Below are positions 37,156-49,989 of a DNA stretch of 64,000 nt, in pieces; within the stretch, counting starts at the first letter, position 1, and each line of letters begins with the position of its first letter. The translations under genes and the position numbers were made by a program. The notes beneath the pieces are model-generated. The model saw only the letters and a list, made by a program, of their open reading frames with translations, was not told the DNA's origin and made no database searches. Origin of the DNA: Meloidogyne chitwoodi (taxonomy: Eukaryota > Nematoda > Chromadorea > Rhabditida > Meloidogynidae); the NCBI GenBank assembly GCA_015183035.1, contig JACZZP010000013.1:1-64000 (forward strand), in the 5' to 3' direction.

Positions 37156-40100
37156 TTATGAATGTGTAAAGTCTAGACGAGAATTATAATAAAGCATTGT
37201 ACATGTTGCTGAAGAATCATCAGCCAATGATTCTGTTGAAGCTATTTTGCTAGTACTATGTTGTTCTGCCACTTCCTCATAGAGTGTAGCATAATTATTT
37301 TCATCTTCATTATTTTCATCTCTAATTGAGAGGACTGATTGGTTTTCATTATGATAATGATCTGAATTTTTATTTCGCTGTGAACCATTAGAGGAAGAAG
37401 ATCCAGACGAATATTCGGGCAAAAGTGCTACACGTGAACCTAAAAATATATAAAATTTGATTTTTTTAAATCAAATTAACCAGCAATGTCTTGGCGTTGT
37501 TGTCGAAGAGCTGGTTTTATTAATCTACTTGACGGTCTCTGAACACAACCGTTAACCTGGCCACTTGCATAAGGTTGAACTGATTCACAACTTCCACATC
37601 CGTTCCGACTATCACAACTTCTAAGTGTGTAGAAAGTAGTCATCTGACCAATGCCATTTGCCATAGGTAGTGAAGGTACAGGAGTTGAAACAGTTGAATG
37701 GAGTGCATTTGTGCCCGTGTAAAATCTAGCTGGTGAAGGTCCCACACTTGTTACGCCTAGTCCTGCTTTTCTCAAATATTTTTGGTCTTCTGAACTGAGA
37801 AGAATTGTTCGAACGTTGCCCATTTCTAAAAAATAAGCTATATTTCACAATTGAAATATTCAATTTATTCTCAAAAATGATTAAAACTAACCGTCTTCTG
37901 TTTTTGTAGCCACTGCAACACTTGGAAAATAGAGTTTCTCTTCACTATCAAGAAATATCCCAGTTGCCATTCCGTCAATCATTCCTGAAGTCATTCCGCC
38001 AATGCTCTCTCCACATATACCGCTTCCTTTTGTACGCTTCTTTCGAGCAAAGAACAGAAGGGCTGCTAGTAATGCAACAACCAATAGCAGAATAGCTATA
38101 CAACCAGCTAATAACTGTGAATCAAAAAGTGGACGTGCTGAGAATGAAGAATGAGGAAGCGACGAGAGAAAACGTGGTGATCCTGGCAAGCAATTTTCTG
38201 GGATATCATCAGATATAGAACTATCTGTACAATTCTTCAGTTGTTGTGATTCCCCCAAACACGGTTGACCACCATTTGCATATTCTGGAGCTGTACACCT
38301 TTGGAATATATTATTATTATCACCATATTCACAATTAAAACACTATAAAAAATTTGCAATTACTTTCGTTTGCGTTCTCGTCGACAATGAGCATCACAAT
38401 GACTCGACCAAGCACCCCATTGTCCCCAGGCACCATCCAACCTACACGAGTGTGTACATTCTTTAAATTGTTCAATGGCTCCTTCACAAGCAGCTCCATC
38501 ATTTAAAGGCACCGGGTTGTTACACATACGTGTTCGCCTAGAAAGTCATTTTTATTTACTAATAAAAAAAGTTCGTCAACCTTTGTCTTGGCAATACTCG
38601 ACGGACAGCATATTCATCCCCACGAACCATTGCCACATAAAAAATAGATTTATTAATCTCATTGAAGTTTTAAAATTTTGTATAATAAAAAAATACTTGT
38701 GAGAGAAGTACAGGGCAATCAATACTGGCGCTTCCATCAATCGATGTGCAATGGCCTTCCCATTCCGACCATGGTGACCAGCCACCATCAACTTTTGAAA
38801 CAATTGATTTTATTTAGAAACGATTTTTTGTAGTTTTTTAAGTAAATATAAATGAGTGATTAAACTTACCGTACACATTAACGTGGGCTGGATCAGTGAA
38901 GACACGCCTTAGATATTAAAATTTAACGATTAATTATAAAATATCGTATTATAAAAATCTCAACTGTTTTCTAAAATTAATTTGATCACCTTGCTGGATT
39001 GCGTGCTTCACAGCTATAATTGCCAGAATCACTGAGATGTATGGATGAAAGAATAAGGCTACCATCTCCTGCTTGGATCAAGTTTTGGTTGTTTTTCTTA
39101 TTTTCTTTTTCCACATCCCCAGTGGTTAAGTGTAGTTGTTGTCCATCCTTGTGCCAGAAAATCTTTCAATATAAATACCTGATTAAAATTAATTAAAATA
39201 AAATACATCAGGTTTTGGGTCTCCCTCTGGTGGATGACATTGGAGCTGAACAGTTTTTCCTTCATGTACTCGTTGTGAAATAGGCACTTGATTGAAGTGT
39301 TTACGTAAATCTGTTTAAGAGATTAATTAAAATGAATTTTTTAATAATATTCTTATAATTGTTAACAATTCTCCAAATTTTGGCATTTTAACAAAACAAA
39401 ATATTCTAAAAACAACGATAAAATAAATGAAGGATTATCCGCGCATTTAAATCTTATAATTTGTTTATAGTATAAGAACAAAAATTAGGAAAAAGGTAAA
39501 CAAATATTATAAAAATAAAAATTTAATTTGTCTAAATTTCTTGCTTTCAATTATTTTACAAAATTAGCTAAAAATAATTATTCCATATTCTTCAATTACT
39601 TCTTCTCCCATATTAATACTAATATCAAAACAAACAAAAAATAAATTTAATTTTGAAAAAATTGATTTTTTTCTTGACAAAACTCATTAGCTTGTTCAGT
39701 TTTAAACATTTATTCTAATTTTTACATTTTTAGGTCCAATCAAATCCATCGATACAAGAAAGAAAGGAAAAATTTTAGGTTTTCGAGTGCCTTTTTCCTT
39801 TTATTTTCCCCTAAAATAGTAAAAATGCCCTACTAATTTTTCAAGTGGTCAACGTCCAAAAAAAGAAAACAGATTAACATCATAAGAAAGAGAAAAAGTC
39901 CATGAAAAAAATATTAAAATTGTTATAAATAAAATTTTCATTTAAATAAACTTAAAAGATTTTTAAAAATGAAATGAAGATTTAAAAAAAATGATTTTGA
40001 GAGTTTAATAATTTTAAACATTTTTAACAGCTATAACCATCGACTAATTTTTCTTTTCATTTTATTCAAAAAGTAACAAGACTTTAAAAATTTTTAATTA

Positions 40101-43100
40101 TATAATTTTGAATTTTTGTAATCAAATAAAATTAATAAAGGGTAAACAGAAAGGAAGGAATTGCCAGTTCATTCTCAGAAATAGAAAGGATGTTTTCTGT
40201 TCCCATAGGAGGATAAATTAAAAAAGAAAAATTCCGTGTATATGCAATTAATGTAAATTAGAGCAAAACAAACGGAAATAGCATTTATTTGCTCCTTTTT
40301 CTGTTATAATTATTAGGGAAATTTGGCCCTATTTTTATTTATTTTTATTTATAATATTCCTCTCTTTTTCCTTTTGCTTTTTCTTTAAATAAAATGAAGT
40401 TTATTAATCAAATTTAATTTTAAAAAAATATTTAATTTTTTTCTTCTTTGATCAATCATAAAACCTTTAAAGACTACCACTTGTCACAAAAGAAAACAAT
40501 CACACCTATTTTTCGTTTTATAATAAATGACCTATTTCGACCTTTTTTTCATTCTTTTGACTTAAATCCTCAAAAAATACCACATGCCACTTCAACTATT
40601 TTCTGGTCATTTTTTTGGCGGCAAAAAGATAGCCGCTTAATTCTTTCTAAAATTAAAAATATTATTTTTTGACAGATTAAAAGAAGTAAAGAGGGTTAAC
40701 TTTTATGAATGCGACTAAAAAAAAGAAGTTTGGTAATATCTAAAAAGTAGCAAAAAAAAAAGAGTTATGGCCAGAAGTCTACATTATAAAATTATTCTTC
40801 TCAATTTGTGTATTATTCAAATTCCTTAGAAAAAATTTTTTAAGAAGATTAGAGATAAAAAAAATAAATAAATTTTTTTAAATATATAATACATATATAG
40901 ATAAGTAAATAAAATGAAATTTAAGTAAACAAATGGTTTTCAGGTGAATAAAAGCCCTAAAAGTCAAGACTTTGCCAAAAATAACAAATACAATCATTTA
41001 ATATTTCTTCCAAAAACGAAAAAAATAGAAAAAAAAATAATAATAGTTATCTAAAAATTTAAATTTAACATCTCTCTAATTGAACAATTTAATTTATAAT
41101 TAAATTATATTTATTTATAATTTAATATTAAATTAACTTTTTTATCCACATTCTTTTTTTCCCCTTTTTAATAAAATTTAGATGACATCTTCCCATGAAT
41201 TTTCTATAACATTTCATGCCATTTACTCTACTATGTATCGGTCAAATTTGCATTTTGTCTCCAAAGTAAAGGATAGAATGACTTTTCCCCTTCTTATAGC
41301 CCCATTTCCCACTAAAACGTCCCCCGGAATGTGTTTTGCCTCATATTTGAGTTGGTTTTATTTGCTGTTGGACAAACATTGTCCTCCAGAGGATTACATG
41401 AATAAAAGACAAGAAGCTCAAAAAAATGACAGGAGAGAGGGGAAGGGGGTAAATAGGCAAAATATACTTTTAAAGAAAAATATAAGAGGAGGAATAAAAA
41501 AAGAAGATTGGGTATATTTAAATGCCAGAACTTTTTCATTGCCTTTTTTTGGTCCTTCATTTGTCCACCCATTTTTTTGCTTATCTTTAAAAAGAATCTC
41601 TTATGTCATAAATCTGAGTAAAAAGATAAATAACCGCCAAGAATGACCACTATATCCTATTTTAAATTGAGTAGGAAATATACAAATTTTTGAATGAAAT
41701 AGATTGAGTGACTCATGAAAGTCAAAAAATAAGGGAATTCGAGAGGATTGCGTAACTTTTCCGCTCCTGCTGTTCTTTTTTTTTGAGAAAATAAAGGTAA
41801 GTACATCTGGATGAGCATGAAGAAAAAATATAAATGAGAGCTATAAAAAACCCAAAAATTAAAATAATATTAAGAAAATTCTTGAAAAAATTTTTAAGTG
41901 TATATTATTACAGAAATAATGCCAAAAAAAGCTTGAAAATATCTAAGCTTTTATTCAATTAAAATATTTTTTTTGCCTTTTCCTATTCAAAAATAAATTC
42001 TTTTTTTCGACTCTCCGCTAATGGGCACAAGTCGCGCAATCAGAAAAAGGACTATATATTTTCCCATTTTATTTTCTTTTAAAATTTATTTTTGGCTACT
42101 TGTTGAATTAAACATTTCCTATGAAGAGAAAATAAGAATTGTTGTCATCCTTCCCTTAGGAGATTAAAAGCAGAAAAATTGTTGAAAACAACAACCATTT
42201 TTATCTTAGCTTTTATGGGAAGGATATGCTACTACTGCAGAATTTTTTTTAATTTAAAAAACATTTTTTCTGGTAATTTTCTAGGAAAAAGTTCCCCCAA
42301 AGCAAAATTCTAATTTTTTCTTTTCCAAACAAACATGGCAGATGTTCCAAATTAATTGGGATGATGCAAAATAGATGAATTGTGCTCTTTTCTTTCCGGT
42401 CAAAAAAAAAAAGGAAAAAAAAAATTAGCTAATTTATCTGATTAGAAAAATCCAGAAATGACGACTTGCTTAACAAATATTCCATTTTAGTCTTTATTTT
42501 TGCTAATTTTTTTAGGAACTATTTACTTAAGAAGAAAAAACATTGAATATTACTTATGATTTAAAGTATTTAAAAATTATTTTAAAAATAATGACCTTAA
42601 AATAATAATAATTAGAAGAGACTCCGAATCCTCTAGAATTGCGGAAATATTGAAAAGAAAAAAAGTAAAAATAAAAATAAGTGGAACGGGAACAAATAAA
42701 TCAAATAAGAAATTATATTGCCGTAAAGAAAATAAAAAAAACAGCAAAGAAATAGAGCGGATGTCAGTCTCCACTCTCAATCATCTCTTTAATATATTCT
42801 GGAGGCCATCATCATCAACTTTACACACATATTTGTTTTAAGAACTAAAATAATGTTTAGATGGATTAACGGAGGGCAATAAAAAGAGACAATAAATAAA
42901 TATATTAAATTGGGTAGATTAAGAAATATTTATGAATGCGCGAATAAACCTATATATACATATTTATGAACCATGTACATTTACCATAATAATTTATATT
43001 AATTTATAACCGGGTTTAATTAATAAATATTAACACTTACATGCAAGCCTGATCATTGCAATATCCGATCGAATAATTGTTGGTGGTTTAACATCCTTCA

Positions 43101-44071
43101 AGCGAATTCGAGTTGTTGTCTTTTCTTCATTATCACCATCTTCATCATCATCTTCTTCTTCATCTTCACTATCCAAATCTTCATTATCTTTATTAAAATT
43201 TTGTTGACTAAATGCCCAACATTGACAGGCAAATTCACCCAAATCTGCAAACCACGCGTCAAGCTCAGCTCGTTGAATTTCAACATTAGCGCGGATTGAC
43301 GGTTCACCACTGGTAGGATCAGTAAATCTTTCCGAATAAATGCGATCATCATCCAACTGTAAAAGAATTTTTTTGTATTATTTACTTAAATTGTCAGAAT
43401 TTATTATTTTTTTCATAAATTTAATAGTTTTATATTTGATACGCTTTTTGGCCTTCATTTTTTACAAATTTGCTATTTAAGGTAAAAATTTGATTTCGCA
43501 TCCTCACGCCAAAAAGATAAGCAGGTAAATTCGCTACATGTCAACCAAAAATTTTTTTTTAATATTTTTATTCATTGTTTGTTTAAGAATCGGTTGGTAA
43601 TATGACCGCAGCATCAAAGAAAAATAAGCAACTAACAAAAATGGAAAGGAAAAAATAAAATCCAAAGAAAGAAGGATTATCTCTATATATGTTAAGGCTA
43701 CAATTGTACTTTTTTAAATTTAAATTCCATTTCTGAAATAAATAATAATTTTATTTAACTCAACTTTTCTTTTCAACCTTTTATAACCTAAATACACATT
43801 TTATGCTTATCTTATTTTAATATAAAAATAACGGTCAATTAGTCTTTGACCTTGCGCAGTTGCTAATAACAGCAAAAGCTTAAGAAAATTATTATAAATG
43901 ACTGCTTACCCATTTTGTGTTGCATTTAATCCGAATTCTTTGAGCATTTGCTGCAATACATCGAAACTGTGCTGGTCTTGATCGAACAATCCATTCTGAT
44001 TTTGGTTGTTCTACAAAATGCATAGGATTGCTACTAGAAGGAATAGAGGAAATTGAAGTAGTTGTCATTGC
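37156..44071 (-). CDS. unc-5: UNC-5 netrin receptor, apparently without ZU5 and death domains
   Basis: Axon-guidance receptor for netrin/UNC-6. Exons at 43915-44071 and about 43045-43363 encode the first Ig domain (WIVRSRPAQFRCIAANAQRI, LDAWFADLGEFACQCWAFS) with a long Asp/Glu insert. After a 3.7-kb intron comes the second Ig (YLRKHFNQVPISQRVHEGKT, SDSGNYSCEARNPARR). Two thrombospondin type-1 repeats follow (DGGWSPWSEW; GAWGQWGAWSSHCDAHCRRE). One membrane helix (LLAGCIAILLLVVALLAALL, about 38048-38114) and a basic stop-transfer come next. The tail of about 280 residues is Ser/Asn-rich and ends YYNSRLDFTHS at 37156. Family members carry ZU5, UPA and death domains here; none is found. The signal peptide exon upstream of 44071 is not identified; the first in-frame Met is at 44068, and AATTTAAG before it looks like an intron acceptor. 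Confidence 0.82.
39330..43040. other. Large AT-rich UNC-5 intron
   Basis: About 3.7 kb between the exons of the two Ig domains, by far the longest intron in the window. It is mostly A/T runs. The one notable item is a 154-codon open frame on the opposite strand (see 41182-41646). Confidence 0.6.
41182..41646 (+). CDS. Hypothetical protein, nested in UNC-5 intron on the opposite strand
   Basis: An uninterrupted frame of 154 codons starting MTSSHEFSITFHAIYSTMYR. The ATG directly follows AAAATTTAG, preceded by a T-rich run (41150-41170), which is a good acceptor-like or trans-splice context. The middle contains CFASYLSWFYLLLDKHCPPE and a basic Lys/Arg stretch. No family recognised. Such a long frame is unexpected in sequence this AT-rich, but there is no homology or second exon to confirm it, so it may be chance. 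Confidence 0.25.
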   Translation: MTSSHEFSITFHAIYSTMYRSNLHFVSKVKDRMTFPLLIAPFPTKTSPGMCFASYLSWFYLLLDKHCPPEDYMNKRQEAQKNDRREGKGVNRQNILLKKNIRGGIKKEDWVYLNARTFSLPFFGPSFVHPFFCLSLKRISYVINLSKKINNRQE

Positions 44072-46960
44072 CTTAAATTAATAAATTAGGTGAAATAAAC
44101 TTTAAAATGTTGAGAAAAGAGGAAAAAAGTTAAATATTTTTTAATTCATAATTAAATCATAAAAGATAACAAATATTTTGAGTAGTAATATTTAATTAAT
44201 TTATTTACACAATTTTCTGATCTGTTTACCCGGCTGCTAAAACAGATTAATTATTTTCTAATAGTACAGAGTCTTTGCTTCTGATAAGAATGAAAAAAAA
44301 GAGAAAAAGTTAAGAGGAAGAATTGAAGATTTTGGGGGAAAGGGGTCCACACGCGTCAGCTGCAAAACAATTTTAAAGAAAAGAAGAACATTTAAAAATA
44401 AATAATATGAAAAATATTGAAAATTAAGTTTAGGATTAAATATTGGAAACTAGATTGATTAAAATAATTAATTTACACTTTTTACATACATATTAATTGA
44501 AGTTAAGGACAAAAAATGAGTACTTATTATTTTTAAACTGGATTAAAAAATAAAAGACTGCGCGAATAAAATAATACTTTTTAAAAAGTAAAAGAAAAAG
44601 GAGACAAAGAAGGACTAAATAACTATATTGAGGAAATAAAAAAAAAGAGAAAGGATCGCAAAAGGAGAGAATGAGTAAAAGTGGGCTGTTGTGGTGGTCA
44701 TTCGGTCAGTTTATTCTCGATAACCCGACTATTTCTTCGAGAACCACTCCCCCGTAAGCTTTTTTTTCTTTATGAGGCGGAGCTTGAAAAAGAAATAGAA
44801 AAAACAATGAAGCAGAATAATTTTTTCAAAATTTTTTCTCAGTTTTTAGTTGCTAATCTTCTAAACAATTTATACCAGATAATAAATAAAAAGGAAATTT
44901 CTCTATAAGAAAAAAAATAAAGCAGATTATAAAATGTAAAAAAAATGGTTGAAAATAAAAAAATATAATTAAAACAAAAATAAATAATTTTAGAATATAT
45001 GTCAAAGATAAAAACCTAATTCTAAAAAAATAGTTTAAAAATTTAAAAATAGAGGATTATTTAGATGTATTTTTATTCATTGTCACCCCTTTTACATTTT
45101 TTTAGTTGTTTTAGGTTTTAGTCCCTATTCTAAACAATCGCTTCATTTTCTATTAAAAAAATGGGCGGACAATTGCCAATTGACTACTACTTATTTTTTA
45201 AAAAGTTGTCCACCAACGAAAATAAATCATTCTGCCCACGGGGATCCAAAATTTGCAAAGAAAACAAATATAAAAAAATATAAAAAAGGAAAAATATATT
45301 TATATCCTTCCCGGTTTAAAAGAAACCAAAATGTTTTTCTAAGGAATTAAATGAAAGGAAAAGCAAAAGAAAAGAGAAAAGATTGGAATAGGACGGGGGA
45401 GAAGGTGCAGGGAGGGTGACATCTTTTTAATATAGATCAATCAACGATAAATATACAAGGGAATAAAGAAGGGGAAGAACAACTTTCTAGGGACTGATCT
45501 TTTTATTGAGGTAAGCAAAAAGCAAAATAAATATTTAGGAAAAGCATTTTCACAAACGATCTTTGATTTTGAAAGACAAACATTAATGTTTTGTCAGAGA
45601 ACACTAGTTAGAAACAATCAAAATAATAAAAATATTTTCTTTAAAAATTTAGCCCAAAAGTTATATTCTCCCATCCTTAAAATAAAGAATCAATCGTTTT
45701 TATAATTTTTAACCAATTTCCCAGCAAATCACAGAGGTGGTCTTAAAATAATTTTAACAAAGCAATTCTTTTATCCATTGAGAATTTTAACTTTGCGCGC
45801 ACTAATCTTCTTCTTTTATATTTCTGTGGGAAAATTATAACGAACATCCTTCTCAAAATATTTAAAAACAACATTTTTTAGTGTTTATCCTTTTTTCACA
45901 ATGAATTTTATAGTCTCAATTAGAAATATGGAAAAAAAATAATGAAATAAATCAAAAAGATTAGAAGAAACTTAAAAGAATATAAGTAAAGAAATCAACC
46001 ATAATTTTCAAATTTTTTCATGAGAATAAAAAAGAATCAAAATTCTATCAATTGTGATAGTTTTTTTTATTAATATAGCAGCTGCCATTAATTCATTCTT
46101 TTCCTATTTTTGCACTATTTCCTCAAATTATTTTATGCTATAAAAATGCCGAAAATAAAAAAAAATAAAGCCAAAAAATAAAAGATTGGTTTTGGATTTA
46201 AAGTTATAAAATGAAAAAGATGGTTTTATTATATAAATAGATGAAGAAAGAAAAAATCAAAGAAAATAACTTTGTCCATAACTGCCAGAGATCGGCTGTC
46301 AATTAGTCGGTCAATTTAAAGGAAAATATTGGTATCTTTTGCTCAAAGAAAGAAGAAAATGTGAAAGGACTAAAATGAGAGAATGATATAATTTTACAAA
46401 AATAGAATATTTTAATATTTAATACAATATTTATATAAAAATAAATACAAATATACATAATTATAGGTTAATATTAAAGAGTCAAAAAATAAATTTTGAA
46501 TTCATAAAAATCTGGATTATGGATTTTTTACCGCGCGATCTGCAGAAAGAAATTAAAATTATTTCAAAAAAAACTTAGTTTTAAAATAATTTAGTCATGT
46601 GACAGATACATAATTTTTTAATGAATAATGAGCGGAAACCTTAAAGAGAAAAGGCAGTGTTTTGTATATATATTTATGTTGAAAAAAATATGTTAAAAAA
46701 GAACAAAAAACAGGAACATTTAAAATATTTAAGTAACTTATAGAATTCTCTTAAACTATTTAGACAAAAGAATTCCTATAATATATCTTCTGTTCCTACT
46801 TTTCGTTTTTTTAATTTTTATTTATTTCTTATCTTTCTTGTAACAATTTTAAGATGGTAGATTATTTATTTTTTTAATTAATTTTTTGAAAAAATAAAAT
46901 ATTATAACATATAATTTTTTTCAGAATTTATAACAAAAGCACAAATCAGAACCTAAAAAC
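44072..46960. other. AT-rich region upstream of the first recognised UNC-5 exon
   Basis: Nearly 2.9 kb without a supported gene. It should hold the missing UNC-5 5' exon(s) and promoter if the gene is complete. Long A-rich runs with purine-rich tracts (e.g. 45360-45420). I could not identify a signal-peptide exon. Confidence 0.35.
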
Positions 46961-46967
46961 AACTATT

Positions 46968-47843
46968 CCGGAAATAAAAACAAAAATCAGAAAACTTTCC
47001 GGAAATAAAAACAAAAATCAGAAAACTTTCCTGAAATAAAAACAAAAATCAGAAAACTTTCCGGAAATAAAAACAAAAATCAGAAAACTTTCCTGAAATA
47101 AATACAAAAATCAGAAAACTTTCCGGAAATAAAAACAAAAATCAGAAAACTTTCCGGAAATAAAAACAAAAATCAGAAAACTTTCCGGAAATAAAAACAA
47201 AAATCAGAAAACTTTCCTGAAATAAATACAAAAATCAGAAAACTTTCCGGAAATAAAAACAAAAATCAGAAAACTTTCCTGAAATAAAAACAAAAATCAG
47301 AAAACTTTCCGGAAATAAAAACAAAAATCAGAAAACTTTCCTGAAATAAAAACAAAAATCAGAAAACTTTCCGGAAATAAAAACAAAAATCAGAAAACTT
47401 TCCTGAAATAAATACAAAAATCAGAAAACTTTCCGGAAATACAAAAATCAGAAAACTTTCCGGAAATAAAAACAAAAATCAGAAAACTTTCCGGAAATAA
47501 AAACAAAAATCAGAAAACTTTCCTGAAATAAATACAAAAATCAGAAAACTTTCCGGAAATAAAAACAAAAATCAGAAAACTTTCCTGAAATAAATACAAA
47601 AATCAGAAAACTTTCCGGAAATAAAAACAAAAATCAGAAAACTTTCCTGAAATAAAAACAAAAATCAGAAAACTTTCCGGAAATAAAAACAAAAATCAGA
47701 AAACTTTCCTGAAATAAATACAAAAATCAGAAAACTTTCCTGAAATAAATACAAAAATCAGAAAACTTTCCGGAAATAAAAACAAAAATCAGAAAACTTT
47801 CCTGAAATAAATACAAAAATCAGAAAACTTTCCGGAAATAAAA
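46968..47843. repeat. 31-bp minisatellite, about 28 copies
   Basis: Head-to-tail units of 31 bp: CCGGAAATAAAAAC followed by AAAAATCAGAAAACTTT. There are 28 full units plus a partial one. Three variants alternate: CCGG with AAAAAC, CCTG with AATAC, and CCTG with AAAAAC; one unit (near 47437) lacks six bases. The array ends at CCGGAAATAAAAAG. Variant order suggests past duplication of two-unit blocks. No spacers, so not a CRISPR array. Confidence 0.95.
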
Positions 47844-48900
47844 AGTAAGAAACTCTTTAAAAAGAAGTAAAAATTTTGAGGTTTCTGTCTTGATGAAAAT
47901 TGGTGGGAATAGTAAATTGAGATGGCGCCTACTCAATAGTTTTGTTGACTTTTTTACGTACATATAAGGAATACGTAAAATTTCAGAATGTAAAAAATAA
48001 AAAGGAAAACAAAAATGATTAAAAAAGCTTTTTGGCAGATACCATCGGTAAATGGGATTCTTAAATTAAAATGTCCGAATGTTTGCATTAAAAATTGAAT
48101 ATAAGTAAAAAGAACATAAGAGAAGGAATTCGAGTCTAAAGGTGGGGGAAAAGAAGCTGGATGCTGAGGAAAAAATACAAATATGGAAAAAATATAAATA
48201 TAGATAAAAGGTGGCAGATGATTGATGAGAAGAAAAAAAGAAGGGCCGAGGAATTTCTCTTTTCTTTAAAGTAGTTTATTTTCGTAAAAATAAAGTTTTA
48301 TATATATTAGAACCCTTAAGTAAAATCAAACCTCACCATTGTTTATTCCTTCTAGAATAGCCAAATCATCAGTTTAAAGAATTAATTCGTCTGATTAGTC
48401 AATCCAATCTTAATACCCATATTGCTTCAGCATCAGTTTTCAATTCATTGTAAATTAATAACCAACTTCAGCCCAGCTTATTCCACCTTTAAAAAACCAG
48501 AGACAGGTATAGGAGTAAATAATAAAAATGAATATTTCCACTCAAGATACGTTCAATATTCAAATCAAAACTAACAATATTTAAAAGTAATAAATTTGGA
48601 CCTAAAGGCTTTAATGTAAAAGTCTCCGGTTTTTGAAAGTTGACAATTTGAAATGTATGAAGTCTGAAGCAACCTTCTTGAAAACAATGTTTTTGTGGGG
48701 AAATTTGAAGATGTTTAGCTTCTTCATTAAGAATATTGTCTGAAAAAAGTTATCTCATCAATTAAATATATTTATAAAACATACGAAAAAAATGAGCAAC
48801 GTTGTCAAATATTGGAAGATTAAAGCGAACCTCAAAAATAAAGATGAAAACTTTTAAAAAATTAAAACCTTAATTCCTGCTTGTTTAGAAAGGGGAAAAC
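47844..48900. other. Intergenic
   Basis: AT-rich, no supported gene. A purine-rich stretch with GGTGGGGGAAAAGAAG lies near 48140. Confidence 0.35.
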
Positions 48901-48907
48901 AACTTTT

Positions 48908-49243
48908 TTAACTCTCTTTTTCTTTTACAGTTGAATTATTCATCTCCTTTTTTGAAACTTTCTCCTTCAAATTCTCTTCATTTTTAGATGTTGTAATCTC
49001 CATTCCTAAAGGAATTAAAGGAGGAAAACCAAAAAATGTTCTTTGCGTCAACATTTGATCAAGTGTTGGTAATTGCCAAGAAATCTCTGCTGAAGGAAAA
49101 ATTGAAGATATTGACGAAGTTAAAGGCATAGAAGGAATTTGAGTGGTTAAAAATGAAGTAATGTTGTTATTTTCTTCAAAAACAGGGATTGGTAAAGAAA
49201 TTTCTGGTTCAAATGCAAAAGCAGGAAATAAATAATTAAACAT
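48908..49243 (-). CDS. Hypothetical small, possibly secreted protein
   Basis: An open frame of 111 codons starting MFNYLFPAFAFEPEISLPIP. The first dozen residues are hydrophobic and could be a short signal sequence. The middle is Ser/Thr/Pro/Ile-rich (TTQIPSMPLTSSISSIFPS) and the C-terminus is charged (EENLKEKVSKKEMNNSTVKE). An acceptor-like TCTATTAAG lies 17 bases before the ATG on the minus strand. No family recognised. It might instead be an upstream or unrelated exon of another gene. Confidence 0.35.
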   Translation of the reverse strand: MFNYLFPAFAFEPEISLPIPVFEENNNITSFLTTQIPSMPLTSSISSIFPSAEISWQLPTLDQMLTQRTFFGFPPLIPLGMEITTSKNEENLKEKVSKKEMNNSTVKEKES

Positions 49244-49980
49244 AATGAAGAAAACAAGTGCTTAATAGACAAAAAAATGTTTTTTAAAGAAATTAACAAA
49301 CCTTTGTAATGTTCATTTAATCTTTTCAATATCACATCATTTGATAAAATAATAATAGCTCCAAAAAGTTAAATAAAACATCCATGTTTTAGTATAAAGA
49401 ATATAAAATAAATCTAAAAAGCAAAAATAATACTATTTTTTGTAAAAACAATGTACAAACACGTAAATGATTATTCATAAAAAATAAGTGAAGAAAAAAC
49501 GAATAATATAAAAGTAAATAAACAAAGAAATAATACTCAAATATTCCTTTAAGAAAAGAATAAAAATATGCCTTTTCTTCTCTAACACTGCACTCTTTTT
49601 TTAATGGGATGAAATAACAAAAATAAACAGAATGCCAAAAATTTAAATTTTAAACAAAAAACGGACATGACGCGTCTATTCTAGACTTTCCCGACCTGAA
49701 AAATTTACCAAAAATTCTCGAATCACTTAATACACTAAAAATTTTAAAATAAATTAATTCCCTAAAAATTTTCTGATACCTAAAAGTTGTAAAAGCACCA
49801 CGAAGTCATCAATCAGACAATGAACCACCAACATACTAAATGCTTAAAAAAGTTTCAAAAAAGTTAAATTAAAGAAGTGAAAAAAAGATGAGAGGACAAA
49901 AAGACATGGACAAGGACAAAATAAAAACACAAGAAAATTTGAAATGTGAGGGGCGCGAGCGCTTTTTTTAAATTTTGCCA
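49244..49980. other. Intergenic
   Basis: AT-rich flank between the small hypothetical frame and the spliced array of locus B. Nothing supported. Confidence 0.35.
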
Positions 49981-49989
49981 ATTTTTCAA

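Noticed and set aside
40448..40672. Plus-strand frame in the UNC-5 intron
   Set aside because: Composition is that of random AT-rich DNA (Phe, Ile, Lys, Asn) with no splice or homology support.
44681..44908. 75-codon plus-strand frame starting GCCGGHSVSLF
   Set aside because: It begins with GTG and not ATG, has no acceptor context, no family resemblance, and ends in low-complexity AT-rich codons.
46968..47843. CRISPR-like array of 31-bp repeats
   Set aside because: The units are contiguous with no unique spacers, and the window is eukaryotic; it is a minisatellite.
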